From: an uncultured Chlorobiaceae bacterium | Lineage (GTDB): Bacteria > Bacteroidota > Chlorobiia > Chlorobiales > Chlorobiaceae | NCBI GenBank assembly: GCA_903874585.1 | Contig: CAIQSY010000281.1 | Location: 1 to 12,858, forward strand | Length of the DNA: 12,858 bases | Direction of reading: 5' to 3' | Shown here: one piece after another, positions 1 through 7,318 of the stretch | How positions within the stretch are numbered: the stretch's first letter is position 1 | Layout: every line of letters starts with the position of its first letter | Program-made: the position numbers and the translations under genes | Notes under the pieces: model-generated | What the model was told of the DNA's origin: nothing | What the model saw: the letters and a program-made list of their open reading frames with translations, nothing else | Databases searched by the model: none

Positions 1-1
1 A

Positions 2-475
2 CACTACTACAGCTTGATGGTGCTCAACTCCATGCTCGGCAATGGCATGAGTTCGCTGCTTAATCTGGAACTTCGCGAAAAACGAGGATTAGCGTACACC
101 GTCTATTCATCACTCACCTTTTGTGATGATGTCACCGCACTGAACATTTATGCAGGAACCGATGGCAACAAAGCGAAAAGTACCCTTGAGCTTATCGAAA
201 AACTCCTGAAAAGTGAAGCGCTGCTTCATCCCGATCTTGATGAGGTGGAAGCCGCAAAAACCAAACTGCTTGGCTATCATATTATGGGAATGGAGAAGAT
301 GACTCGTCGCATGTCGCAAACAGCATCCGACATCTCCTATTTTGGACGATATATTGAGCCAGATGAAAAAACTGCCGCCATCGCTGCTGTCACGATCGAC
401 GATATTGCCGAAGCCGCCCGGGAGTTACTCCATCAAGCTCGCTACTCTTCATTGCTCTACAAACCAAGCCGATAA
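2..475 (+). CDS. M16 family zinc peptidase / processing-protease-like protein, C-terminal part (5' truncated)
   Basis: The reading frame is open from the window edge and ends at TAA 473-475, so only about 157 C-terminal residues are present and the true start lies upstream. The opening residues (LNSMLGNGMSS, then LELREKRGLAYTVYS) match the conserved block of the inactive C-terminal half of M16 (pitrilysin/mitochondrial-processing-peptidase-like) proteins, where the family pattern is LGxGMSSxLxxxLREKxGLAYxVxS. The zinc-binding HxxEH half would be upstream and cannot be seen. Internal methionine, TTG or GTG codons near position 14 are not real starts because the homology continues to the edge. 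Members of this family degrade peptides or process proteins, and bacterial ones are often periplasmic; location cannot be judged here. The next gene, tig, begins 160 bases downstream on the same strand. The family call is firm; the substrate is unknown. Confidence 0.85.
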   Translation, partial: HYYSLMVLNSMLGNGMSSLLNLELREKRGLAYTVYSSLTFCDDVTALNIYAGTDGNKAKSTLELIEKLLKSEALLHPDLDEVEAAKTKLLGYHIMGMEKMTRRMSQTASDISYFGRYIEPDEKTAAIAAVTIDDIAEAARELLHQARYSSLLYKPSR

Positions 476-527
476 CAAAATAACGCACAGCCGACACAAC
501 AGAGTACGCAAACGCATCCAAACTCGA

Positions 528-550
528 CTTGCGATGCGGCAAGAGATTTT
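528..550 (+). terminator. Possible weak terminator after the M16 gene
   Basis: A 5-bp stem (CTTGC 528-532 with GCAAG 539-543, loop of 6) is followed within three bases by TTTT. The stem is short and the T-run poor. A second weak hairpin (AAGATA 572-577 with TATCTT 584-589) precedes a T-rich stretch. Either could reduce read-through into tig; neither is convincing alone. Confidence 0.25.
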
Positions 551-635
551 AAGCGATGCCCTTTAATAAAAAAGATAAATTAGTATCTTATTCACTTTTA
601 CTTTTTTCAGCATTCCCAATTAACCACAGAGAGCC

Positions 636-1925
636 TTGCAAAAGATTATCAAGAACATCAACGAAACCGAACAAAATCTGGAGATTATTCTATCAGCAGA
701 AGAGTTTGGCAGCGAATATAACCAGGAGCTTGAAGAAGCCAGAAGAAACGTTCAAATCAAAGGATTCAGAAAAGGGCACGCGCCAATAGGCTTAGTTAAA
801 AAGCTGGTTGGTCCCTCAATTGAGACCACCATCGCTGAAAAAATGGCATCGAAATATTTTGCCGAAATTGCTGAAGCAGAATCGATCAAACCAGCAAACC
901 GTGCACAAATTATTGATTTCTCTTTTACAGAAGAGCAATTGACCATTCAGCTCGCTTACGAAATTCAGCCTGAATTTGAACTCAAAGATTTCAGCGGCTA
1001 TACTTTTACCAAAGCGAAGTACACCGTTACTGAGGCAGATATTGAGCGTGAAATGACTTTGATTTTGAAAAGCCACGGATCACTCATCAGTGTTGATGAA
1101 GCGGCATTGTCAACAGATACGGTTATTGGCGATGTTTGGAAACTCAATGAAGCTGGCGAACCTGACGAAGAGCAGAAGACCTCAAACCACCATTTCAGCC
1201 TTGAATATCTTCCTGAAGCAAACCCATTTCGCACAGCGTTAACTGGCAAAAAAGCGGGTGAAACTGTTGCTATTGAAAACAAAGAGCTGGACGAAGAGAC
1301 AGCGCCAACTCGTTACCGTGTTACCATCAGCGAAGTAAAACGACTCGAATTGCCTGAGGTGAACGATGAGCTGGTCAAAGAGATTACTCATCAGCAGTTT
1401 GAAACCGTTACTGACTTTAAAGCCGACATCACGAACCAGCTTCAAACGCATTTCAACAAAAAAGCTGAAGAGGAGCTGATCGAATCCATTTCAGCAAAAA
1501 TGATTGAGGAGAATCCAGTACCAACTCCTGCATCGCTCGTTGATTCTTTTTCACACATGCTGATGGAGAATGCCAAACGCCAGATTGGTGGTAACTTCCC
1601 AAAACATTTTGATGAATCAGAGTTCCGTGAAACACTCCGTCCAAATGCAATAAAACATGCCCAATGGATGCTGATCAGCCAGAAAGTGGCGGAGACTAAC
1701 AATCTGGAAATTTCGGATGAGGATATCAAAACCTACATTGAGAAACAGGCAGAAAAGATGCCCGAAGCTGAAAAAGCACAGTTGCTGGCATCATACGAAA
1801 GCCAGAACGTCAGAGAGTATGTTTCTGAAATGATTTTCAAAGAGAAAATCTACAATGTGCTGAAATCGAGCATGACCATCACTGAAGAGGAGAAAGCAAT
1901 TCCTGCCACAGCCGAGGAGGAGTGA
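636..1925 (+). CDS. tig: Trigger factor, ribosome-associated chaperone / peptidyl-prolyl isomerase
   Basis: The 429-residue length is normal for trigger factor, the cytoplasmic chaperone that docks at the ribosome exit tunnel and shields nascent chains. The N-terminal domain carries the ribosome-binding signature as GFRKGHAP at residues 43-50. The middle (about 150-245) corresponds to the FKBP-like isomerase domain but looks divergent, so isomerase activity is uncertain. The remaining helical, Lys/Glu-rich part fits the C-terminal SurA-like cradle, and the protein ends in an acidic tail. The start is TTG at 636: there is no in-frame ATG or GTG near it, and translation from here gives MQKIIKNINETEQ, which aligns with the expected N-terminus of the family. 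A purine-rich AGAGAG (628-633) lies very close to the start and is a poor Shine-Dalgarno. The gene ends just before a strong bidirectional terminator and faces acpS. Confidence 0.95.
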   Translation: MQKIIKNINETEQNLEIILSAEEFGSEYNQELEEARRNVQIKGFRKGHAPIGLVKKLVGPSIETTIAEKMASKYFAEIAEAESIKPANRAQIIDFSFTEEQLTIQLAYEIQPEFELKDFSGYTFTKAKYTVTEADIEREMTLILKSHGSLISVDEAALSTDTVIGDVWKLNEAGEPDEEQKTSNHHFSLEYLPEANPFRTALTGKKAGETVAIENKELDEETAPTRYRVTISEVKRLELPEVNDELVKEITHQQFETVTDFKADITNQLQTHFNKKAEEELIESISAKMIEENPVPTPASLVDSFSHMLMENAKRQIGGNFPKHFDESEFRETLRPNAIKHAQWMLISQKVAETNNLEISDEDIKTYIEKQAEKMPEAEKAQLLASYESQNVREYVSEMIFKEKIYNVLKSSMTITEEEKAIPATAEEE

Positions 1926-1954
1926 ACTCTCAAGGTTTCAGCGGTACAGTTAAA

Positions 1955-2002
1955 AAAGCAGAAGCAGGAGTTCATTAAACCCGTGGACTCCTGCTTTTTT
2001 TA
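1955..2002. terminator. Bidirectional rho-independent terminator between tig and acpS
   Basis: A perfect 10-bp stem pairs 1962-1971 (AAGCAGGAGT) with 1987-1996 (ACTCCTGCTT). Four more pairs, including G-T wobbles, can extend it inward. On the plus strand it runs into a T-run at 1995-2001; on the minus strand the A-run at 1952-1957 supplies the U-tract a few bases after the stem. It serves both convergent genes and partly overlaps the end of acpS. Confidence 0.88.
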
Positions 2003-2368
2003 TGCACTTGTGGGCTCATCAAGTATCGCCATCGCAACTGCCGAATGGCGATCGTGGGAAATGGAGATTTTGATGGATTGGTGTGCAGACGATTGGTGAT
2101 CGGCTGGAGAAACATAAGGACGACCTCGCTCGTCATTCAAAATTGCAAAGCTTTTCCAGTGCATCTGGTTGGAAAAGCCTGTACCAAATGCCTTGACAAT
2201 CGCCTCTTTAGCGGCAAAACGCCCCGCAATGCTCGCAATAACCTGCGGTTTTGCAAGACATAACACAATCTCCTCTTCCGTTAAAAATCGCTGAAGAAAT
2301 TTTATACCGTATTGAGCATAAAGCGTTTCAATACGATCCAAATCAACAATATCAACACCAATCTCCAT
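2000..2368 (-). CDS. acpS: Holo-[acyl-carrier-protein] synthase
   Basis: AcpS transfers 4'-phosphopantetheine from coenzyme A to a serine of apo-acyl-carrier protein, activating it for fatty acid synthesis in the cytoplasm. From the chosen start the protein has 122 residues, the usual AcpS length. The N-terminal GVDIVDLDRIE holds the magnesium-binding aspartate (D6), and FAAKEAIVKAFGTG at about 51-64 holds the second metal ligand (E55) and the CoA-binding lysines. A C-terminal ISISHDRHSAVAMAI strand is also typical. An upstream in-frame TTG at 2383 would add five residues and overlap the nadC stop, but the ATG at 2368 has a clear AGGAG five bases ahead, so I choose the ATG. The gene follows nadC by about a dozen bases and is probably cotranscribed with it. 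It ends in the terminator shared with tig. Confidence 0.93.
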   Translation of the reverse strand: MEIGVDIVDLDRIETLYAQYGIKFLQRFLTEEEIVLCLAKPQVIASIAGRFAAKEAIVKAFGTGFSNQMHWKSFAILNDERGRPYVSPADHQSSAHQSIKISISHDRHSAVAMAILDEPTSA

Positions 2369-2373
2369 AGCAA

Positions 2374-2378
2374 CTCCT
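2374..2378 (-). promoter_or_regulatory. Shine-Dalgarno of acpS (decides start)
   Basis: AGGAG on the minus strand, five bases before the ATG at 2368. It lies in the short gap after the nadC stop codon. It argues against the upstream TTG at 2383, which would place this motif inside the coding sequence. Confidence 0.75.
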
Positions 2379-2379
2379 G

Positions 2380-3258
2380 TCAATCAAGCTTGATGGTCAT
2401 GGAGAGATCAAGCGCTTTAACGCTGTGCGTCAACTCGCCAAGCGAAATAAAATCAACACCTGTTTCAGCCACTTCCTTCACATTGTGCAATCCAATATTC
2501 CCTGATGCTTCAAGCAGCACCGCAACGCCGCTGCATTGAACCAATTGCACAGCCTCGCTCAGCAGTGCTGGCGTAAAATTATCAAGTAAAATAATATCCG
2601 GCTGGCATGAAAGTGCTTCACGAAGCTCCTCCAGTGAGCGCACCTCCGTTTCAATCTTGACTTCAAGCTTATGTGTTGAGCGATACGCTTTGGCACGTTG
2701 CATCGCTTCAGTAATACTTCCTGATGCATCGATATGGTTATCTTTAATCAAAATCATATCGAACAAACCAAAACGATGATTGGTGCCACCACCAATCCGA
2801 ACCGCCTCTTTATCGAAATAGCGTAAACCAGGAACGGTTTTTCGTGTATCGAGAAGTTTGGCATCGGTGTGTTGCACAAGATCAACATAACCTCGTGTTT
2901 TCGTGGCAATACCCGACATGCGCTGCATAAAATTCAACGCAGTACGCTCACCAATCAGAATGGGAGCAAGTTTACCGCTCAACTCAAGAATAAGATCACC
3001 ACAATTAACAACATCACCATCCTGACGATGCGCAAGAGCTGCAAGCGCTGGATCGCACGCCGCAAAAACCTGTAACGCAACCGCAACACCTGCCACAACG
3101 CCGCGATCTTTAGCGCGAATAACGGCGTACCCACCCTGCTGCGGGTCAATCGTTGCAAGTGTCGTAATGTCACCAGTATAACGATCCTCCTCAAGAGCTA
3201 ACATTATCGCCCTTGCACGGCATCCCTCATAAAAATCATCGAGAGCCTTATCTTTCAT
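2380..3258 (-). CDS. nadC: Nicotinate-nucleotide pyrophosphorylase (quinolinate phosphoribosyltransferase)
   Basis: NadC converts quinolinate and PRPP to nicotinate mononucleotide, CO2 and pyrophosphate, the committed step feeding de novo NAD synthesis. The protein has 292 residues, as expected. Visible family motifs, in order, are ERTALNFMQRMSGIAT at about 104-119, the substrate-binding DTRKT at 137-141, GGGTNHR at 156-162, IKDNH at 171-175, a conserved glutamate around 203, LLDN at 224-227, EASGNI at 250-255 and GELTHS at 274-279. The start is ATG at 3258; only a weak purine stretch (AAAGAG) precedes it. A TATAAA (3320-3315 on the minus strand) about 55 bases upstream is a possible -10 without a clear -35. 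acpS follows immediately. No nadA or nadB lies in the window. Confidence 0.96.
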   Translation of the reverse strand: MKDKALDDFYEGCRARAIMLALEEDRYTGDITTLATIDPQQGGYAVIRAKDRGVVAGVAVALQVFAACDPALAALAHRQDGDVVNCGDLILELSGKLAPILIGERTALNFMQRMSGIATKTRGYVDLVQHTDAKLLDTRKTVPGLRYFDKEAVRIGGGTNHRFGLFDMILIKDNHIDASGSITEAMQRAKAYRSTHKLEVKIETEVRSLEELREALSCQPDIILLDNFTPALLSEAVQLVQCSGVAVLLEASGNIGLHNVKEVAETGVDFISLGELTHSVKALDLSMTIKLD

Positions 3259-3513
3259 AACTCTTTATCTTGAATACATTGCAAAAATCTGTTGCAGCCT
3301 TAAAGGTAGCGAATTTTATACTCTCTCAAATGATGACGCGCCTCTTTCTGGCTGATTGACCAGAGATTGTTCTGATTGGCATGGATGATTATCAATTCCG
3401 GGATTGCTGAAAACGTATAAAGAATGATGCATCAAGCCACGGAAACAGACCATTCGCTGGCAGATGAAATTGCTATATTGCACAACACTTGATAACGCAC
3501 AAGATAACATGAT

Positions 3514-3891
3514 ATGACACACTATAGCCACTCATGCGTTCGGCTGGTAAACATGGTTTTTTATGCCCACCACGGCGTTCTTAAAGAGGAGCACACTGTT
3601 GGTGCAAAATATGAAGTTGATGCTGAATTGCGCTTCAATTTCACCGATGCAGCGCAACACGACGATATTACAAAAACGGTTGACTATGGCGCAGTCTATA
3701 AGGAGATCAAAAAAGCGCTGACCATGAAAAAGTACTTTCTTATTGAAGCTGTCGCTTATGAAATAGCACACGATCTGCTGAGAGATTTTGCTCTTCTTGA
3801 GCAGGTAACCATCAAAGTTCGGAAACGAAACCCACCCGTTGATGGCATCTGCGATTATGCAGAAGCCGATTACACTGCTATCCGTCGTTAA
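3514..3891 (+). CDS. folB: Dihydroneopterin aldolase
   Basis: FolB cleaves 7,8-dihydroneopterin to 6-hydroxymethyl-7,8-dihydropterin and glycolaldehyde in folate synthesis. The 125 residues fit the family. The N-terminal MVFYAHHGVLKEE (14-26) contains the conserved HHG and the catalytic-region glutamate; TVDYGAVYKEI (55-65), FLIEAVAYEIA (75-85) and KVRKRNPPV (101-109) are the other family blocks. The ATG at 3514 is chosen because the conserved LVNMVFYAHHG segment needs residues upstream of the internal methionine at 14. No Shine-Dalgarno is visible. The next gene, folK, encodes the following pathway enzyme and starts three bases after the stop, so the two are almost certainly an operon. The 255 bases upstream, between divergent nadC and folB, hold no convincing gene. 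Confidence 0.94.
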   Translation: MTHYSHSCVRLVNMVFYAHHGVLKEEHTVGAKYEVDAELRFNFTDAAQHDDITKTVDYGAVYKEIKKALTMKKYFLIEAVAYEIAHDLLRDFALLEQVTIKVRKRNPPVDGICDYAEADYTAIRR

Positions 3892-3894
3892 ATT

Positions 3895-4422
3895 ATGGTG
3901 ATGCACAACGTTTTTATCGGAATAGGCTCGAATATTGGCGATCGCCTTCACCACTTGCAAGGAGCTGCCGATCGACTTGCGGCACTGGAGCAAACCACTA
4001 TCGCCGCAATATCAGCCATCTACTTAACCGAACCTATCGGTGATAGTGAACAACATCGTTTCTACAACGGCGTCATGTTGCTTGAAACAGCTCTTGTACC
4101 CGAAGATCTTCGTCAGCACTGTAAAATCATTGAACAGGAGCTGGGCCGACCTGAGAAATATTTGCGTTGGAGCCCGCGAGTTATCGATCTTGATATTCTG
4201 CTTTATGACGATATCTGCCTGCAAACAGAAACACTCTCAATACCACATCCAGAACTACAGCAACGAAAATTCGTGCTCATCCCGCTGCTCGACATTGCTA
4301 ACCCTCAGCATCCGAAAACGGGTCAGAGTATTGGTCAGCTTCTTGAAGCCTGCAACGATCAATCAGTTTTGATTAAGACGAAAAAGTCTGTAGAGATAAA
4401 AAAAAGAGGAAGTAGCGTTTAA
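3895..4422 (+). CDS. folK: 2-amino-4-hydroxy-6-hydroxymethyldihydropteridine pyrophosphokinase
   Basis: FolK (HPPK) transfers pyrophosphate from ATP to the pterin made by FolB, preparing it for dihydropteroate synthase. Motifs include FIGIGSNIGDR (7-17), YLTEPIG (43-49), FYNGV (56-60) and the HPPK signature RWSPRVIDLDIL (91-102), whose two aspartates (98 and 100) bind magnesium. IPHPELQQRKFVLIPL (116-131) completes the pterin/ATP site. The ATG at 3895 is followed by an in-frame GTG and an ATG at 3901; either ATG is possible, and no Shine-Dalgarno helps. The last ~18 residues form a Lys/Ser-rich tail beyond the usual fold. Its codons double as the A-run and left arm of the terminator for the convergent ArsA gene, and the stop codon falls at the loop. 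Confidence 0.95.
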   Translation: MVMHNVFIGIGSNIGDRLHHLQGAADRLAALEQTTIAAISAIYLTEPIGDSEQHRFYNGVMLLETALVPEDLRQHCKIIEQELGRPEKYLRWSPRVIDLDILLYDDICLQTETLSIPHPELQQRKFVLIPLLDIANPQHPKTGQSIGQLLEACNDQSVLIKTKKSVEIKKRGSSV

Positions 4423-4436
4423 TTCTACTCCCTCTT
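4398..4436 (-). terminator. Terminator of the downstream ArsA-like gene, embedded in the 3' end of folK
   Basis: A 12-bp stem with one A/C mismatch pairs 4404-4415 with 4425-4436, loop of nine. Read on the minus strand it is followed directly by a run of eight T (4405-4398), so it terminates transcription arriving from 4475. On the plus strand there is no T-run, so it is not an efficient folK terminator. The left arm is folK coding sequence. Confidence 0.8.
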
Positions 4437-4474
4437 CTCATCGAGTTAGTCAGAGGATAAGCGCAATATTGCAC

Positions 4475-5629
4475 TCAATTGGTAAAGGTGATATTCAAAT
4501 TCCCTTCGTCGAAATCAGCACCCTCGGTTTTCCGACCAACCAATACATTGGGCAGAATAATACTCTTGCGGAAATTATTGATATCAACAAGCAACTCATC
4601 GCCCTTAATATTCACATTGAGCTTTTTTACCTCAACATTTGGTAAATAAAGACTTAGCACATATTTCCCGTTGATCTTCTCAAGCTTCTGGGTTTTATCA
4701 TTCGTATAGAGAATATCTGCTGGATTTTTATCACCAAACATCTCCTTACTCAGTTCATAGAGCCTGTCTGTATTGATAATTTCTGCTGTTGACTGCTTTA
4801 CTTTGAAAATGGGCACCGGATAAAAACAGTTGTCAATCACTTTGAGATATTTGCTCTGAATATCAATCAGACTCTGTAAATAACTGTCTTGCGAACTTGC
4901 TGGAAGAATTTTATTAACAACGGCAGCATCAAGCTTGTAGCCAAACAGGTTGAGATACGTCTGCACTCGTAACGCCTCTTTAATAACCATATTTTCAGGA
5001 TTTAACACCACTCTGAATGTGGTGATAGTCTTATCTTGAAGCATGGCATGAAGCTCTTTCATGTGATCGTTAACTTCAGGCATCAGCTTGAAAATATTTT
5101 TCTTCGGCATGAATTTGGTGAGCAGAGGTGCCGCAAAACCAATAGCTTTTGAGTGCCAGCCGCCAATTTTATCGGCATACCAGCCATAGGATTCGGGCAT
5201 ACCAAGCAGCCGCATTGTTTCGCCAGTAGGGGCTGCATCAACCACGACAACATCATAATTTCCCGATTTGGCAGCTTTCCAGATGTAGCGAAGACTAATC
5301 ATCTCCTCCATTCCCGGCATAATAGCTAGCTCTTCAGCCACAACTTCATTAGCGCCATCATGCATCAAAATAGATGAAAAATAGGAGTAAAGCTCTGTCC
5401 AATTTTCTCTGATCTCAGAAAGAACATTCACCTCCATAGCAAACAAATTCTTCTCGACTTCAAGAGGTGTTGACGAGAGCTCTGCATTCAAAGCGTCAGC
5501 AAGGCTGTGAGCCACATCAGTACTCATAATTAAAACCCGTTGCCCTCGTCGGGCAATTGCTGTTGCTGATGAAGCTGAAACGGTAGTTTTACCTACCCCT
5601 CCTTTACCCAGGTAAAGAATAATTCTCAT
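4475..5629 (-). CDS. ArsA/Get3-like anion-transporting ATPase with C-terminal Hsp20-like domain (first paralogue)
   Basis: This is a 384-residue soluble P-loop ATPase of the ArsA/Get3 branch of the SIMIBI (MinD-like) class. The deviant Walker A is GKGGVGKTT at 8-16, switch I is STDVAHS at 36-42 (valine where DPAHS is usual), and switch II is DAAPTGET at 131-138. Residues about 318-382 (GKYVLSLYLPNVEV through NLNITF) resemble the alpha-crystallin/Hsp20-like domain found at the C-terminus of many bacterial ArsA-like proteins. Only one cysteine (268) is present, so neither the arsenite-binding Cys triad of ArsA nor the Get3 CxxC zinc motif exists. The ATG at 5629 is chosen because it puts the P-loop at residue 8, exactly as in the second paralogue; the frame is open upstream to TTG 5764 but that part has no homology. 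No Shine-Dalgarno is visible. It follows the unknown 482-residue gene by 58 bases. An arsenic pump role is unlikely; client or membrane targeting is inferred. Confidence 0.88.
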   Translation of the reverse strand: MRIILYLGKGGVGKTTVSASSATAIARRGQRVLIMSTDVAHSLADALNAELSSTPLEVEKNLFAMEVNVLSEIRENWTELYSYFSSILMHDGANEVVAEELAIMPGMEEMISLRYIWKAAKSGNYDVVVVDAAPTGETMRLLGMPESYGWYADKIGGWHSKAIGFAAPLLTKFMPKKNIFKLMPEVNDHMKELHAMLQDKTITTFRVVLNPENMVIKEALRVQTYLNLFGYKLDAAVVNKILPASSQDSYLQSLIDIQSKYLKVIDNCFYPVPIFKVKQSTAEIINTDRLYELSKEMFGDKNPADILYTNDKTQKLEKINGKYVLSLYLPNVEVKKLNVNIKGDELLVDINNFRKSIILPNVLVGRKTEGADFDEGNLNITFTN

Positions 5630-5687
5630 GTTGATAATAAAACTATTGAGTAAACTTATATCTTGACTGAACGCTTTTTTAATACTG

Positions 5688-7136
5688 TTACTGGCGATTT
5701 TCGGAACTCTGAGACAGACTACTACCTTCAGATAAACGTGTGCTCTCTTCAGAATCTGAGGCAATCATAATTTTTTTTCGAGGTGGCGTTGCGCTGTCGC
5801 TCGGCACAACAGGTTTGGGAGAAATATCAGCTAAATCATCGAAATTCATCATCTCTGTCACAAGAGAAGAGACGCTATCAGTGTCAGATTGTATTACTAT
5901 ACTTTTGCGCAATGGCATATCATGCTCTTCAATATCATCTATTGCACGTACCTTTCGTCCGGAAGTTGGAGACATTCTCTTTGTCTCAGATGCTGAATCA
6001 GCATGACTGAAACAATCATCGTTTAATGTCGCACGATCATCACTCTTGATCTTGATTTTTTTCCTGCCAGAAAAAGAATCATTATCATCATTAAAATCCC
6101 GTTGTCTCGATTGAGAGGCATCAGAATTGTCAGACTTTGCCGCCGACTTTTGACCCCGTTTCTTTCCGCTGTCACCAAAACTTGTTGATAACCGTAAAAG
6201 TTTGCCAACTGAGCCTATCATACCATCATTGCGAACCGCCGTTTTAACAAGATTCATGACAAACCGCTCAGCCTGTGGGTTGTCCGCGATATTAGTAACC
6301 AGTTCATTGATCGCCGTAATCATACCGGGAACATGTTGAAGATCGCTCTTAATCTGATCGCGAAGCTTGAATGGTGCATCACCTATCATCTCTTTTAGCG
6401 ACTCCGCAACTTTTTTTAATGCAGCAGGATCGGTGGGAAGCAGATTCTCAATCCCTCTCAATGCGTCCGCAGCCGAAAATCCTTCTGCTTTTTGCTCACC
6501 ACTTTGTGAGCGAGGTTGATCTTCAGATGGAGGATATCCTAAACTTGCTTTGTATTGTTCAAGTAAATCCTGACCGTACCCGATATTGCTCTCTTGCTGA
6601 ATAGGATTTTGTGCATCAAAGCGAAGAGCAAAAGATTGGGGAACACAAATACTACGTGATGCCTGTAAAATAAGTGACGAAACTTTATCAGGTAGGCTTT
6701 TGCGATAATTAAGACCGAGGTTCTCCTCGATAATGGATTCAATAACGGTATGCAATCGTGTAATAAGTTCTGCTTCACGCAGCTCAACCATATCAAAAAT
6801 CACATAAACCGGCTCTTTTTCTTCGCGCCGCACCTTAAAATTAAGCGTAGCAAAATCACGATCTTTATTACGACTATTCACAGAAACCGAGCCTAAATTA
6901 AATCGGTCGAGATAATCTTTATTTGAGCCTCGCGCCCACAAATACACCGCTTTATCGGTATAAATGAGATAATCCTGAAACGCAATATTACCGACTCGTT
7001 CTTGCTGTGCTTCATAAAAAACCCCATCAAAAAAAGCAATCGGATTTTCACCAGCTTCCATGAGGCTTTTCTGAAAAAACTCACTGACATCACCCTGTTC
7101 GGTCTGACCCGAAACATACAAAGATACATTAACCAT
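5688..7136 (-). CDS. Uncharacterised 482-residue protein with possible PH-like N-terminus and repeat-bearing low-complexity tail
   Basis: I do not recognise a named family. Residues about 30-135 are a beta-rich segment followed by a helix (FFDGVFYEAQQ, DYLIYTDKAVYLWARG, ATLNFKVRREEKEPVYVIFDM, then a helix to about 138) that resembles a bacterial pleckstrin-homology-like domain; this is inferred from pattern only. Residues about 140-310 are mostly helical. From about 320 the protein becomes low-complexity and rich in Ser, Asp, Arg and Lys, with three copies of RK(K/S)IxIxSD at 358-366, 410-418 and 453-461, and a related GRKVRAIDD at 393-401. No signal peptide or membrane segment is evident. 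The ATG at 7136 has only a distant AGG ahead. The gene sits between the csmCA terminator and the first ArsA-like gene and is probably cotranscribed with that ATPase. An A8 tract lies in the third repeat. An adaptor or scaffold role is a guess. Confidence 0.8.
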   Translation of the reverse strand: MVNVSLYVSGQTEQGDVSEFFQKSLMEAGENPIAFFDGVFYEAQQERVGNIAFQDYLIYTDKAVYLWARGSNKDYLDRFNLGSVSVNSRNKDRDFATLNFKVRREEKEPVYVIFDMVELREAELITRLHTVIESIIEENLGLNYRKSLPDKVSSLILQASRSICVPQSFALRFDAQNPIQQESNIGYGQDLLEQYKASLGYPPSEDQPRSQSGEQKAEGFSAADALRGIENLLPTDPAALKKVAESLKEMIGDAPFKLRDQIKSDLQHVPGMITAINELVTNIADNPQAERFVMNLVKTAVRNDGMIGSVGKLLRLSTSFGDSGKKRGQKSAAKSDNSDASQSRQRDFNDDNDSFSGRKKIKIKSDDRATLNDDCFSHADSASETKRMSPTSGRKVRAIDDIEEHDMPLRKSIVIQSDTDSVSSLVTEMMNFDDLADISPKPVVPSDSATPPRKKIMIASDSEESTRLSEGSSLSQSSENRQ

Positions 7137-7155
7137 TACGACATACCTGTTCAGC

Positions 7156-7183
7156 TTAATAACCGCGAAAAGCTCGAAGTCAA
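7156..7183 (-). promoter_or_regulatory. Possible promoter for the 482-residue gene
   Basis: On the minus strand TTGACT (7183-7178) is separated by 16 bases from TATTAA (7161-7156). It would start transcription around 7149, leaving only a dozen leader bases before the ATG at 7136. It lies downstream of the csmA terminator, which is where a new promoter is needed. Confidence 0.35.
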
Positions 7184-7254
7184 ATCTATGAAAATTTTAC
7201 AATAAACAGAAATTACTCAACGCACCATATCAGAGACCGAGTCATATTTTGTTC

Positions 7255-7293
7255 AAAAAAAAAGCAGTGAAAGTAATCATTACTTTCACTGCT
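7255..7293 (-). terminator. Strong rho-independent terminator of csmA / csmCA
   Basis: A perfect 14-bp stem pairs 7263-7276 with 7280-7293 around a three-base loop, and on the minus strand is followed immediately by nine T (7263-7255). It lies 26 bases after the csmA stop. It should sharply separate the chlorosome genes from the unknown gene and ATPase downstream. Confidence 0.93.
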
Positions 7294-7318
7294 CGTAATT
7301 AACGTAGATCAAAAACGC

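Noticed and set aside
2381..2383. TTG start for acpS overlapping the nadC stop
   Set aside because: The ATG at 2368 has a well-spaced AGGAG and gives the standard AcpS N-terminus.
3316..3531. 71-residue minus-strand reading frame between nadC and folB
   Set aside because: No ribosome site, no recognisable similarity, and it overlaps the folB start. The intergenic region also gave no tRNA or riboswitch pattern that I could see.
5630..5764. N-terminal extension of the first ArsA-like protein to TTG 5764 (45 more residues)
   Set aside because: The extension overlaps the upstream gene, has no family similarity, and the ATG at 5629 places the P-loop at residue 8 as in the paralogue.
5765..5778. 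A8 tract in the 482-residue gene as a slippage site producing a fusion with the ArsA-like ATPase downstream
   Set aside because: After the required shift at the tract the frame meets TGA at 5767-5765 at once, so it would give a truncated protein and not a fusion.
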